A stretch of 64,000 nt of DNA, taken from positions 62,001 to 126,000 of the forward strand of contig NZ_QSBV01000001.1 of NCBI RefSeq assembly GCF_003465825.1, written 5' to 3'. Of this stretch, positions 32,107 to 40,579 are shown one piece after another (position 1 is the first letter of the stretch; each line of letters starts with the position of its first letter). Source of the stretch: Collinsella sp. AF02-46-1. Lineage in GTDB: Bacteria; Actinomycetota; Coriobacteriia; Coriobacteriales; Coriobacteriaceae. Both the position numbers and the translations under genes were made by a program. Below the pieces are notes generated by a model that saw only the letters and a program-made list of their open reading frames with translations, had not been told where the DNA came from and searched no databases.

Positions 32107-32956
32107 GACGCACTCCGTAGAACACGCGGCTCACGGAGTTATAAAAGCTCTCGGGACCGTAATCGAGAAGCAGCACATCTCCGGGACCGCGACGCACGGC
32201 CACGCTCTCGACCGTGCCATCGCAGGTAATAAACTGTCCGTCGATGGCAATCGCCGGCACGCTCGGGCGATCGTCGGACATAAAGATCTCGACTACATCG
32301 CTCGGCGAGGTCAAAAAGGCGCGAGCCTGAATGGTATGCGGGGCGATGGGCACACAGACCATACCCGTGTAATCGGGGCTGACAATGGGACCGCCGGCGG
32401 AAAGCGCATAGCCGGTGGAGCCGGTCGCCGTCGAAACGACGACACCGTCGCCGCGCAGGCGATCGATATGATGGCCGGACACCGTGATGTCAAACTCAAC
32501 CATATCGGACAGGGGGCCGCGCGTAAGTGCCATATCGTTGAGGGCAAACGTGCGCACGACATCCTTCGTGCCATCGTCGCGCACGGACACGATATCCGCG
32601 GCGATAGTGGCGCGGCGGCTCACGTGCAGCTCACCGGACAGAGCATCGCTCACGACCTGCAGAATGTCGCGCTCCTCGGGGCTCGCAGCAGTTAAAAAGC
32701 CCAGGTGACCATAGGAAAGACCAAGGATAGGAATCTCGCGATGGTTGAGGATGCGGGCAGCGCGCAGCAACGTACCGTCGCCGCCGAGCGTAATGACCAG
32801 ATCTGAGCCATCAATATCAGGCGTGCTTTGAATCTTCGATCGCTGGTCGGCAGCCCATGCGACCTCGTAGCCCTGGCGCGAAAGCCAAAGCTCGAGCATC
32901 AGACCGCTCTCGACGGCCTCTTGCTTGTAGTAATTGGGAACCAGAAAGACCTTCAT
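32096..32956 (-). CDS. nadK: NAD kinase
   Basis: 286 residues. The GGDG motif is in DLVITLGGDGTLLRAARI, and the second conserved block DGVVVSTATGSTGYALSAGG with GGPIVSP follows. ATP- or polyphosphate-dependent phosphorylation of NAD to NADP is expected. LGLSYGHLGFL is a conserved neighbour of the active site (usually N-x-G-x-LGFL). The start at 32956 overlaps the tlyA stop by 4 bases, so tlyA-nadK-recN are coupled. Confidence 0.95.
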   Translation of the reverse strand: MKVFLVPNYYKQEAVESGLMLELWLSRQGYEVAWAADQRSKIQSTPDIDGSDLVITLGGDGTLLRAARILNHREIPILGLSYGHLGFLTAASPEERDILQVVSDALSGELHVSRRATIAADIVSVRDDGTKDVVRTFALNDMALTRGPLSDMVEFDITVSGHHIDRLRGDGVVVSTATGSTGYALSAGGPIVSPDYTGMVCVPIAPHTIQARAFLTSPSDVVEIFMSDDRPSVPAIAIDGQFITCDGTVESVAVRRGPGDVLLLDYGPESFYNSVSRVFYGVRHDR

Positions 32957-33756
32957 AGCGTTGCAGCTTTCTCGCTCAAAACCGATACCTGGGATTGCAG
33001 CTCATCGTCGGTACGTCCGCCGGGGGCAAACCTCATGCCGTACAGGAAAAACTCAACGTTTCCCTTGGCACCATGAATGGGCGACACGCACACATCGACC
33101 GGGAACAGCCCCTTGGCAGCAAAGAGTTCAACTGCCGCAACGAGTGTATCGCGGCGCACGGCGGGGTCGGTCACAATTCCGCCCTCGCCCACCAGCGCCG
33201 CCGGAGCCTCAAACTGCGGCTTTACGAGCGTGCAGAATGCACCCGTAGGCGCCAGGCACGCCAGCACCGCATCGATAATGTTCGCGATGCTGGTAAACGA
33301 GACGTCACACACAGCCAGGTCGATAGCGCCGGCATAGCCAAGCTCGGGCAGCTGCGTCACGTTTGTGCGCTCATGCAGCGTCACGCGATCGTCCTGACGC
33401 AACGACCAATCGAACTGGGCGCGACCCACGTCCACCGAGACAACTGTCGCAGCTCCGCGCTTAAGCAGGCAATCGGTAAAGCCGCCGGTAGAGCAGCCCA
33501 CATCCAGACAGGCAAGGCCCGTCGGATTGATACCAAACGCATCAAGCGCGCCTTCGAGCTTAAGACCGCCGCGGCCAACATAGGGAATGCGCCCCTTCAC
33601 GTGCAACGGCAGGCCCGGGGTCACCTTAAGGCCCGGCGAAGTCAAGCGCTCGCCGCCACTCGAGACCAAGCCGGCCATAAGAGTGCGAAGGGCATCCGCG
33701 CGATCGGCGCAGATGCCCTGTGAAATCAGTTCGTCATCAAGACGCACGCGTTTCAT
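32953..33756 (-). CDS. tlyA: TlyA-family rRNA (cytidine-2'-O)-methyltransferase
   Basis: 267 residues. An N-terminal S4 RNA-binding domain (MKRVRLDDELISQGIC) is followed by an FtsJ-like methyltransferase with YVGRGGLKLEGALDAFGI, CLDVGCSTGGFTDCLL and VSVDVGRAQFDWSLR. TlyA methylates 16S and 23S rRNA and sets capreomycin sensitivity in mycobacteria; older annotations call it hemolysin A. The start at 33756 gives the usual N-terminus, although a codon at 33768 is possible. It overlaps nadK. Confidence 0.92.
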   Translation of the reverse strand: MKRVRLDDELISQGICADRADALRTLMAGLVSSGGERLTSPGLKVTPGLPLHVKGRIPYVGRGGLKLEGALDAFGINPTGLACLDVGCSTGGFTDCLLKRGAATVVSVDVGRAQFDWSLRQDDRVTLHERTNVTQLPELGYAGAIDLAVCDVSFTSIANIIDAVLACLAPTGAFCTLVKPQFEAPAALVGEGGIVTDPAVRRDTLVAAVELFAAKGLFPVDVCVSPIHGAKGNVEFFLYGMRFAPGGRTDDELQSQVSVLSEKAATL

Positions 33757-33791
33757 GAATGCCATCAACCATTCGTATCCAGAGATGCGGC

Positions 33792-34031
33792 CTAGCTATC
33801 CTGGGATTCATTTGCCGCATCCTCATCGTATTCCTGCTCGAGCTTGTCGGCCTCACGCGGCGTCAGCTCAAACTTGTCGACCATATCGACCGCGCGGGAG
33901 CCCAGCTCAATCGCTTCGTCAAACAGATCGAGTGAACGCTCCAAGGAGGTATCTTTGGAGCGAACGGTAGCGATGATCTGGTCCAGACGGTCCGAGATCT
34001 CGTCAAAGTTGCGTACAGAACCCTCTGGCAT
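33792..34031 (-). CDS. xseB: Exodeoxyribonuclease VII small subunit
   Basis: 79 residues, the normal size. The helical hairpin reads FDEISDRLDQIIATVRSKDT then LERSLDLFDEAIELGSRAVD, with the L-E-x-S-L-x-x-F-x-x-G/A-x-x-L pattern of XseB. It needs XseA for nuclease activity. xseA, commonly adjacent, is absent here: the next genes are nusB upstream and tlyA downstream, each within 40 bases. Confidence 0.88.
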   Translation of the reverse strand: MPEGSVRNFDEISDRLDQIIATVRSKDTSLERSLDLFDEAIELGSRAVDMVDKFELTPREADKLEQEYDEDAANESQDS

Positions 34032-34033
34032 GG

Positions 34034-34621
34034 CTACTCCTCGACGGAGTCGGCCTCGACGGCCTCAGCAGCGTCCACACCCTCGGCCAGCACACCAGCC
34101 TCAGCCTGGGCAACCGCAACTTTAGCGGCAGCCTCGGCAGCCTGGGCCTCCTCGCGAGCGCGATCCTCGGCGAGCAGCTCTTGGTACAGGTCCTCGCCCG
34201 GCAGCTCCTCGCTGCGAGCGATCTTGCCCAGCACGCCGTTGACGAACGACGCGGACTGGTCGGTGCCGTAGGCCTTGGCAAGCTCGACGGCCTCGTTGAT
34301 CACGATGGCGTCCGAGACCTCCTCGTCGGTGAGGAAACGCATCTCGTAGACGGCGATACGCAGCAGATTGCGGTCGGCGCCGGGCATGCGCATAAGATCC
34401 CAGTTCTTGGCGACGGCGCGCAGGGCACAGTCGATGCGATCGATATGCTCGTAGGCACCGCGGCACAGCTCCAGCGCATAGGGGTCGAGGGGGCCCTTCG
34501 AGATCAGGAAATCGCCCTCGAGGACGCGCTCGAGCGGGCTGTCCGTGGCCTCGGCCTGGAACAGCAGCTGCAGCGCCTGACTGCGGGCAAGCGTACGCCC
34601 GCGATAAACCTTAAGGCTCAA
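34034..34621 (-). CDS. nusB: Transcription antitermination factor NusB
   Basis: 195 residues. The NusB fold covers residues 5-145 (RTLARSQALQLLFQAEATDS at the start; LLRIAVYEMRFLTDEEVSDA, VINEAVELAKAYGTDQSASF and VNGVLGKIA at the end). It binds boxA RNA with S10 (NusE) in rRNA antitermination. About 45 extra C-terminal residues are rich in Ala and Glu and have no family match, so they are probably disordered. The gene is three bases from the Asp23 gene and three from xseB. Confidence 0.94.
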   Translation of the reverse strand: MSLKVYRGRTLARSQALQLLFQAEATDSPLERVLEGDFLISKGPLDPYALELCRGAYEHIDRIDCALRAVAKNWDLMRMPGADRNLLRIAVYEMRFLTDEEVSDAIVINEAVELAKAYGTDQSASFVNGVLGKIARSEELPGEDLYQELLAEDRAREEAQAAEAAAKVAVAQAEAGVLAEGVDAAEAVEADSVEE

Positions 34622-34624
34622 AGG

Positions 34625-34987
34625 TTACTCCTTGGGGAAAACGAGGCCGTCGATGCAAACGTCAACGCGCTCGACCTCAACGCCCACCTGGGCATCGATG
34701 GCAGCGACCACGGCAGCGCGAACGGCCTCGGCGAGTTTCTTGAACGGATAGCCAAAGAACACCACAACGCGCACGGTGAGTGCGAGCTTGTCGCCGACGA
34801 CCTCGGTCTCGACCGCCGGCTCGGAAGCCGGGGCCTTGGACGAGAGCATCATGGAGACAAGGTTGGTGGCAAGGTCCTTGACGCCAACGGAGGCGATGCC
34901 CTCGACATCGGACACGGCGCGCGAGACGATGGCGGTCAGAACATCGGGCGAAATGCCGATGCCGTCAATCTTGATTTCCTGGGGCAT
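34625..34987 (-). CDS. Asp23/Gls24 family envelope stress protein
   Basis: 120 residues. The family core runs from IKIDGIGISPDVLTAIVSRA and VSDVEGIASVG, through LTVRVVVFFGYPFKKLAEAV to VERVDVCIDGLVF. Asp23/Gls24 proteins are small soluble or membrane-tethered proteins linked to cell-envelope homeostasis; in many Gram-positives a copy lies beside nusB and efp, as here. It has a strong TAGGAGGA site before the ATG at 34987. There is no catalytic motif. Confidence 0.9.
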   Translation of the reverse strand: MPQEIKIDGIGISPDVLTAIVSRAVSDVEGIASVGVKDLATNLVSMMLSSKAPASEPAVETEVVGDKLALTVRVVVFFGYPFKKLAEAVRAAVVAAIDAQVGVEVERVDVCIDGLVFPKE

Positions 34988-35011
34988 GAGTCCTCCTAGA
35001 AGAGTTGGTTG

Positions 35012-35575
35012 CTAGACGCGGGAGACGAACTTGCCGTCGCGGGTGTCAACCTTGATGACCTCGCCCTCGTTGAGGTACATGGGGACCTGGATGACAGCGC
35101 CGGTGTCGATCGTGGCCGGCTTGGTGGAACCCTGGACGGTGTCGCCCTTAAAGCCCGGGTCGGTCTGGACGATGGTGGTCTCGATGAACATCGGCGGAGT
35201 CACGCCCATGAGCTCATCGTCGGCGAAGAGCAGCTGGCAGATGTCGTTCTCGCGCAGCCACTTGGAGTTCTCGCCCACCATGTCCTCGGGAACGGGAACC
35301 TGCTCATAGGATTCGTTGTCCATGAAGATGTAGTCGGTGCCATCGTTGTAGAGGTACTGGAACTCACGGGTGGTGAGCATGACGCTCTCGAACTTGGTGC
35401 CGGCGTTGCAGGTGTTCTCGACGACGCGGCCGCTCTTGATGTCGCGGGTCTTGTAGCGCACAAACGCGCCGCCCTTGCCCGGCTTGACATGCTGGAACTC
35501 GACGATGGTGTAGACCTTGTCCTTAATGCGGAGACCGAGGCCGTTCTTGAAGTCGGCGGTAGAAATGGTAGGCAT
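35012..35575 (-). CDS. efp: Translation elongation factor P
   Basis: 187 residues with the three-domain EF-P length. MPTISTADFKNGLGLRIKDK is the start, and the tip loop that reaches the ribosomal P-site reads VKPGKGGAFVRYK, with an unmodified-looking lysine (PGKGGA). The C-terminus GDTVQGSTKPATIDTGAVI then VPMYLNEGEVIKVDTRDG matches the family. EF-P relieves stalling at polyproline. No EpmA/EpmB-like modification genes are seen nearby. The start at 35575 was chosen over one 33 bases upstream by family alignment. Confidence 0.95.
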   Translation of the reverse strand: MPTISTADFKNGLGLRIKDKVYTIVEFQHVKPGKGGAFVRYKTRDIKSGRVVENTCNAGTKFESVMLTTREFQYLYNDGTDYIFMDNESYEQVPVPEDMVGENSKWLRENDICQLLFADDELMGVTPPMFIETTIVQTDPGFKGDTVQGSTKPATIDTGAVIQVPMYLNEGEVIKVDTRDGKFVSRV

Positions 35576-35669
35576 AGCGACCTTTCTTGTTATGGGCAGA
35601 ACGCACAAGCGTCCAAATTACATACGAGCGAAATTATACACTTGCAGACGGCGCCTGCAGCGAGCGCAT

Positions 35670-35712
35670 AAAAAGAGAACGCGGGGCGTCCGAATTGCTC
35701 CGGAGGCCCCGC
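35670..35712 (-). terminator. Terminator between pepP and efp
   Basis: On the minus strand GCGGGG-c-CTCCG-gagcaatt-CGGA-c-GCCCCGC is followed by GTTCTCTTTTT. It lies just after the pepP stop, so efp and the genes beyond it probably have another promoter. Confidence 0.85.
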
Positions 35713-35735
35713 CCCAAACTATCTACCGAAGTAGA

Positions 35736-36866
35736 CTAGCAATCGATGACGTGAAGGTCATGCGGCGTCTTGGTGAAGGGCTCGTAGCCGTTCTCGGTGA
35801 CCACGCCGTAGTCCTCCAGGCGCACGCCGCCCACGCCGGGCAGGTAGACGCCGGGCTCCATGGTGATAACCGAGCCGACCTCGATGATATTCTTGCTGCG
35901 GTTGAAGTTGGGCAGCTCGTGGATGTCAATGCCCACGCCGTGGCCCAGACCATGGTTGTAGTAATCACCATAGCCGGCATCGCCGATGATCTTCTTGGAA
36001 AGCTTGAAAATGTCGTTGCCCTCGACGCCCGGATGGATGGCGGCGACGCACTCCTCGTGCGCACGGCGCACGAGCGCGTACAAGTCGAGCTGCTCCTGCG
36101 TGGGCTCGCCCATCACGACGGTACGAGTCATGTCGGAGCGGTAGTCGCAATAGCCCGCGCCATAATCCATGAGAACGAAGTCGCCCTTCTCGATCACGCG
36201 GTCGCTCGGGACGGCATGCGGGTTGGCGGTGTTGGGGCCGCTCGCCACGATGGAGCCGAAGGCCAGGCTGTCGGCGCCGTTGGCGAACATAAAGTTCTCG
36301 AGCTCGTTGCGAACCTGCTTCTCGGTCATACCGGGCTTAATATAGCCGAGCATGTGCTGGAAGGCGGCGTCGGTAATCGACTGCGCATGGCGCATGAGCT
36401 CGATCTCCTCGGCGTCCTTGATGGCGCGCATCTTGCGAATGTCGTCATGCATCCGCGGCAGCATGCAGGCGACGGAACGATCCTCAAGGCCACGCTGGAT
36501 ACCCTGGTAGAAGTTGATCTGCATGTCGTCCTCGACAGCGCAGACACGGCACTTGTTAGCCGCGATCTTGCCGGCGACCCAACCGGGGATGGTGCCCTCG
36601 TCCATGTCGTAGACCCAGGGGCTGCCGGCGGACGTGTTCTCCTCAAAGCTGTTGAGATAGCGTGAGTCGGTATGGAACAGGCACTGGTCGGCCGTAATAA
36701 ATGCAGCGTGCGGGAACTCGAAGGTGTAGTCGAAGACGCCCTTCACGCCCGTGAGCCAACGAAGGTTGGCCTCGTCGCGCACGACGATAGCGTCGTAGCC
36801 GCGCTCAGCCATCAGGGCACGGACACGCTCGATACGACCGGCAGGACCGGCAGCAAACTCAGACAT
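35736..36866 (-). CDS. Xaa-Pro aminopeptidase (M24 family)
   Basis: 376 residues. The N-terminal creatinase-like domain (1-130) is followed by the pita-bread metallopeptidase with its metal ligands: VLMDYGAGYCDYRSDMTRTV (two Asp), HGLGHGVGIDIHELP (His), VITMEPGVYLPG (Glu) and GVRLEDYGVV (Glu). This set binds two metal ions and cleaves X-Pro peptides. The start at 36866 is chosen for AAGGAAT spacing and family alignment. Creatinase-type alternatives are less likely given the efp neighbour, a common pairing in Gram-positive bacteria. Confidence 0.9.
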   Translation of the reverse strand: MSEFAAGPAGRIERVRALMAERGYDAIVVRDEANLRWLTGVKGVFDYTFEFPHAAFITADQCLFHTDSRYLNSFEENTSAGSPWVYDMDEGTIPGWVAGKIAANKCRVCAVEDDMQINFYQGIQRGLEDRSVACMLPRMHDDIRKMRAIKDAEEIELMRHAQSITDAAFQHMLGYIKPGMTEKQVRNELENFMFANGADSLAFGSIVASGPNTANPHAVPSDRVIEKGDFVLMDYGAGYCDYRSDMTRTVVMGEPTQEQLDLYALVRRAHEECVAAIHPGVEGNDIFKLSKKIIGDAGYGDYYNHGLGHGVGIDIHELPNFNRSKNIIEVGSVITMEPGVYLPGVGGVRLEDYGVVTENGYEPFTKTPHDLHVIDC

Positions 36867-36998
36867 GCAGATTCCTTTCTTATTGTCCTCATAAAAGCGG
36901 GACGGGCCTCGATCGAAAGATGGAATCGCGCGCGATTCGCAACCGATTGGAAACCCGCCCCTCAACATGATACGAAAGACGATGTATGTCAATAAATC

Positions 36999-38108
36999 CT
37001 AGAGAAGTTCTTTGCGAGAAGCCAAGTATGCGTGAGCATGGCGGTCGAGAACCTCGTCCTCAACGCTCGTTAGACGAATGGCGCCGAGCGCCGCGGGCAG
37101 CGGCAACATGCTGCGGTTCGAGCGAACAAACTGCTGCCTGCGGAACTCCTCGATATATGCGGCAGGCTCCAGATCGAAGGCAAGCTCCTCGATACCAAAG
37201 TCCTCCAGGCAGTCATCGACCTCAAAGACGTAATCGATATCAAAGTCGCAGGCATCATGTGCTAGGCGCGCCTCAAAGCGCATCCCCTCGGACAGCAGCT
37301 GGTAGGCAGGAACCTGCACCGCGGCTTTGCCCAGGCAGACGCGCAGAGTACGCTCCCCCGTCTTGCCAAAGTCTAGAGCGTGGCGGGCGCTGGGATTCGT
37401 AGCCATCAGTACGTCCTTACGGGCAGTCTGAGACCACTGAACGGCATTGACGAGCGCGACCTCCTCGCCCGCGAGAATCTCGGGGACGGTCTCGGTAAAC
37501 TGATTCCAGCGGGACTTGCTGCTCGAAAGCATGGTGCCAACAAGTACCACATAGCCAAGTTTGAGGTCATCGGGGTCCGCCTCGCGAACAAGATCAAGGT
37601 CACACACGACCAACCCCGGCTCGGGACGGAACGCGATAGCGGGAAGCGCATTCGCCGACGAGGCAACGAGCGGCCTCATGGTCGTCGCGACCGTGAGCAT
37701 GGCGTCAAACGTCGTCGGCAGCAAGGCGCACTCGGTGCGACCGCACCACTGATTGGCACACCAGCAAACGACTGAGCAGGTCGCCGTGTCGCCGACAGCG
37801 ACAACGAGATCATCGCAGGTAATGCCGTTAGCCGACAGCGCGCCAAAGACGGTATCGGCATCGACCAGCGTAGCACCGGCAGGCGAAACCTCGAGGACGA
37901 GCGGCGACACGGCAAAACCGGCGTCAACCAGTGCATGCTCGACAACCTCGCCAAAACGCTCGGATGTGGCGTCGTTCCAAACCACCATCGCACGCTTAGG
38001 CTTGCCCACAGCCGAGGCAAACATGCGCGACAGCTCCTCGAACGCCCCCAATCCGACGCGGACATCGACACTGCGGTTTTGGAAATTGATAAGTTGACGG
38101 CGAATCAT
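36999..38108 (-). CDS. Degenerate 3-dehydroquinate synthase-like protein
   Basis: 369 residues, aligning with AroB over most of its length (DDLVVAVGDTATCSVVCWCA for the GGG-GD-AGF region; CALLPTTFDAMLTVATTMRP for VPTT-LLAQVDSSVGGKT; LVVCDLDLV for VVADPDLL). The key elements are gone: the GGKT lysine loop is VATTM, and the zinc-site motifs HTFGHA and HGEAV, with the glutamate ligand before them, are not recognisable (ARHALDFGKTGERTLR, LSEGMRFEARLAHDACDF). It is co-transcribed with aroK by a 4-base overlap. I see an intact reading frame but not an intact active site, so it may have another role. Confidence 0.75.
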   Translation of the reverse strand: MIRRQLINFQNRSVDVRVGLGAFEELSRMFASAVGKPKRAMVVWNDATSERFGEVVEHALVDAGFAVSPLVLEVSPAGATLVDADTVFGALSANGITCDDLVVAVGDTATCSVVCWCANQWCGRTECALLPTTFDAMLTVATTMRPLVASSANALPAIAFRPEPGLVVCDLDLVREADPDDLKLGYVVLVGTMLSSSKSRWNQFTETVPEILAGEEVALVNAVQWSQTARKDVLMATNPSARHALDFGKTGERTLRVCLGKAAVQVPAYQLLSEGMRFEARLAHDACDFDIDYVFEVDDCLEDFGIEELAFDLEPAAYIEEFRRQQFVRSNRSMLPLPAALGAIRLTSVEDEVLDRHAHAYLASRKELL

Positions 38109-38638
38109 AGCAGTCCACGCTCCAAAAGCATCTCGGCACAAAGGTAGGAAACGTCCTCGAAGGACTTGTTGCGAATATCAAGGGTAATATCGGCCGCCTG
38201 GCGATACAGCGGACGGCGATGCTCAAACAAGCGCGCAGCGTGCTCGGGCGAGCGGAAATCGGGCCGGGTATCGGAGCGACGAATCTGGCGCAACGAGTCC
38301 TCAAAGTCGCCTTCGAGGTACACGCATGTACCCATCTCGTGCATCAGCTCAATGTTCACCGGCGTCTCGACGATGCCGCCTCCGCACGATACCAGCAGGC
38401 TGCGCTCGCTTTGAAGCGAACGGAGTGCCGAGGTCTCGAGCTCGCGAAAACGATCCTCGCCCTCGGTCTCAAATATCTCGGTCACCGACTTGCCACATCG
38501 ACGCACAACCAAACGATCGGTATCGATAAAACGCCGCTTGAACATAGTGCCGACGTTGCGCGCGAGCGTCGATTTGCCCGCGCCCAAAAAGCCGATAAAG
38601 AAGATATGGTCGCAGCCGTGTTTGATGTGCTGAGACAT
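38105..38638 (-). CDS. aroK: Shikimate kinase-like protein
   Basis: 177 residues. P-loop FFIGFLGAGKSTLARNVG at residues 12-29, then RRFIDTDRLVVRRCGKSVTE with the Asp of the DTD element, EIFETEGEDRFRELETSALR and LVSCGGGIVETPVN, all family motifs of shikimate kinase. A DTRPDFRSPEHAARLFEHRR lid region is present. It should phosphorylate shikimate, but the gene next to it (aroB-like) has lost its active site, so the pathway context is weak. A gluconokinase-like role cannot be excluded. Confidence 0.82.
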   Translation of the reverse strand: MSQHIKHGCDHIFFIGFLGAGKSTLARNVGTMFKRRFIDTDRLVVRRCGKSVTEIFETEGEDRFRELETSALRSLQSERSLLVSCGGGIVETPVNIELMHEMGTCVYLEGDFEDSLRQIRRSDTRPDFRSPEHAARLFEHRRPLYRQAADITLDIRNKSFEDVSYLCAEMLLERGLL

Positions 38639-38646
38639 GGCGAAAC

Positions 38647-39144
38647 CTATTCCTCGCAGGGAAGGTCGCGCAGGGCCCGGCGCTCAAAGATACGGAAGAT
38701 CTGCGTGTACCACAGGTCCTGGGTTGCCTGCGGCTTGACCAGAATAGTGTCAACGCCGGCAAAGTTACCGCTCCACACGTCCGTGTACAGCTGATCGCCG
38801 ATCAGCACCGCCTCGTCTGCCGTGGCGCCAAGGCGCTTAAGACCCGCCTTCAAGGCAAACGGGGCGGGCTTCATGGCGTGGCTGATGGCCTCGAGTCCCA
38901 GCTCGCGTGCAGAGCTCATGACCTGATCGCGATGCCAGTTGTTGGACACCATGCACAGCTTAAAGCCTTTGGCGCGGGCGGTATCGAGCCAAGCGGAAAC
39001 CGCGGCGGGAACCTGCTCGGTGTCGCGCGGAACCAGAGTGTTATCGCGATCGAGCAGAATGGCGCGTTTGCCGTCGGCCCACAGGGTATCAAGGTCGATG
39101 CGATCGACCGAGGCAACGTATCGTTTGGGGCTAAATATCCTCAT
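38647..39144 (-). CDS. YqeG-type HAD phosphatase
   Basis: 165 residues. HAD motif I is AILLDRDNTLVPRDT, motif II LCMVSNNWHRD, and motif III/IV MKPAPFALKAGLKRLG with EAVLIGDQLYTDVWSGNFAG. This is the pattern of YqeG/GEP4-type phosphatases, some of which act on phosphatidylglycerophosphate. The ATG at 39144 follows two bases after the mltG stop. The family is commonly near aroE/aroK and ruvX-like genes in Gram-positive bacteria. Confidence 0.85.
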   Translation of the reverse strand: MRIFSPKRYVASVDRIDLDTLWADGKRAILLDRDNTLVPRDTEQVPAAVSAWLDTARAKGFKLCMVSNNWHRDQVMSSARELGLEAISHAMKPAPFALKAGLKRLGATADEAVLIGDQLYTDVWSGNFAGVDTILVKPQATQDLWYTQIFRIFERRALRDLPCEE

Positions 39145-39145
39145 G

Positions 39146-40579
39146 CTAATTCCAAGACTGTTGATGCTCTTCGTAGGTTTGCGAGAAGTACTCCTCGTCC
39201 TGCGTAATGTAGAAATACAGGTCATCGGAGTCGGTCGGCTCAAGCGTGGCCTTGAGTGCCTCGAGCGACGGAGAGCAGATGGGCGTGGGTGGCAGGCCCT
39301 CGTGCTTATAGGTGTTATACGGACTATCGCTCTGCAGGTCGTCGGCGGTAACCTCGCCACCGGTGACATACATCATGGTCGCATCGCTGTTGAGATAGCG
39401 CAGACCGTCGAGCTTGCCGGCAAGGCGGTTGTAGAAGACCGAGCCCACGTGTGCACGTTGATCGGCGTTGAGGCCCTCGCGCTCAACGATAGAGGCCAAG
39501 TTGACGATGTCGTAGTCGGACATCTCCACACCGTAGCGCTCCTTGATCTTGGCTTCGCAGCTCGCAAAGTCAAGCGACTTGTACTCAGTCTTAAACTGAT
39601 CGAGCATGGCGCGAATCACGTCATCGGCCGTCGGCGAATCACCCAACGAATAGGTCTTGGGGAACAAGAAACCCTCGAGCGAGTCGTTGGCGGCGCCCTT
39701 AAGGAAGCTATAGTCATCCACGTAATTGGAGGCCTTAGCCTGGTTGAGGAAGTCTTCCTTAGAGATGCTGTCGTAGGCCTGGGCCACACGGTCGGCGACT
39801 TGATCGACCGTCAGGCCCTCAGGGATAGTCAGCGCATTGGAGCCCGCGTTAGGACCTTCCATGAGCTGCTGAACAACCTTGGTCGCATCCATGAGCGTGG
39901 TGAACGAGTAGGTACCAGGCTTGAGCGACATATCGGCGTTGAGCTTTTTCACCGCCGCGTAGTAATCCTTGGGATTTTCGACGATATGGTTCTCGGAGAG
40001 AATCGAGGCGATCGCATCACCCGAAGCACCGTCGGGAATGGTCACCGTAACCTGCTGACCAGCCGTGACCTTCGTATCCTCACCGGCAAAGAAGCCCTTG
40101 ACGGCAGGCACGACAAAGAAAGCGATAGTAGCAAGCGCGATAACGGCCACCACAACGCCGATGATCATAGGAACCGGAGAACTCTTCTTTAGAGCACCGC
40201 GACGAGCATGCGTGTTGTAGCTCGAGCGGGCCGCCGGAGCAACGCCATGCGAACCGCGAGCGTGATGCGAATGCGATTGGGGGGCCTGCGTTCGCTGAGT
40301 AGGTGCCTGATGCTTAAAGCGAGCACCGCCTGCAGGCTGAGCCGAACGAGCAGCGGGCTGCTGAGCCGCGTGAGAAACCGGATACTGAACCGAACGAGCA
40401 GAAGACTGCTGACCCGTCCGTTGAACAGGTTGGGCCGAACGAGAGGAGAACTGCACCGGGCGCGCGGCAGATTGAGCTGCGCGCTGGGTCGGCTGTGCCG
40501 GACGCTGGCCAGGCTGAGCAGGGCGCGACGACGGCTGACGTGTACGATTCGGCTGGCGCGGATCGGGAGCGCTAGGCAT
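39146..40579 (-). CDS. mltG: Endolytic murein transglycosylase MltG
   Basis: 477 residues. The first 130 are a low-complexity, Gln/Pro/Ala/Ser/Arg-rich cytoplasmic region with repeated Q-P and R-S-A-Q-P units. One membrane segment follows (SPVPMIIGVVVAVIALATIA then FFVVPAV). The YceG/MltG domain starts with a LysM-like part (VTVTIPDGASGDAIASILSE) and contains YPLT-like core segments GFLFPKTYSLGDSPTADDVI, IVNLASIVEREG (catalytic Glu) and YNTYKHEGLPPTPICSPSLE. It cuts nascent glycan strands. It overlaps ruvX by 8 bases, an order seen widely (ruvX-mltG). Confidence 0.93.
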   Translation of the reverse strand: MPSAPDPRQPNRTRQPSSRPAQPGQRPAQPTQRAAQSAARPVQFSSRSAQPVQRTGQQSSARSVQYPVSHAAQQPAARSAQPAGGARFKHQAPTQRTQAPQSHSHHARGSHGVAPAARSSYNTHARRGALKKSSPVPMIIGVVVAVIALATIAFFVVPAVKGFFAGEDTKVTAGQQVTVTIPDGASGDAIASILSENHIVENPKDYYAAVKKLNADMSLKPGTYSFTTLMDATKVVQQLMEGPNAGSNALTIPEGLTVDQVADRVAQAYDSISKEDFLNQAKASNYVDDYSFLKGAANDSLEGFLFPKTYSLGDSPTADDVIRAMLDQFKTEYKSLDFASCEAKIKERYGVEMSDYDIVNLASIVEREGLNADQRAHVGSVFYNRLAGKLDGLRYLNSDATMMYVTGGEVTADDLQSDSPYNTYKHEGLPPTPICSPSLEALKATLEPTDSDDLYFYITQDEEYFSQTYEEHQQSWN

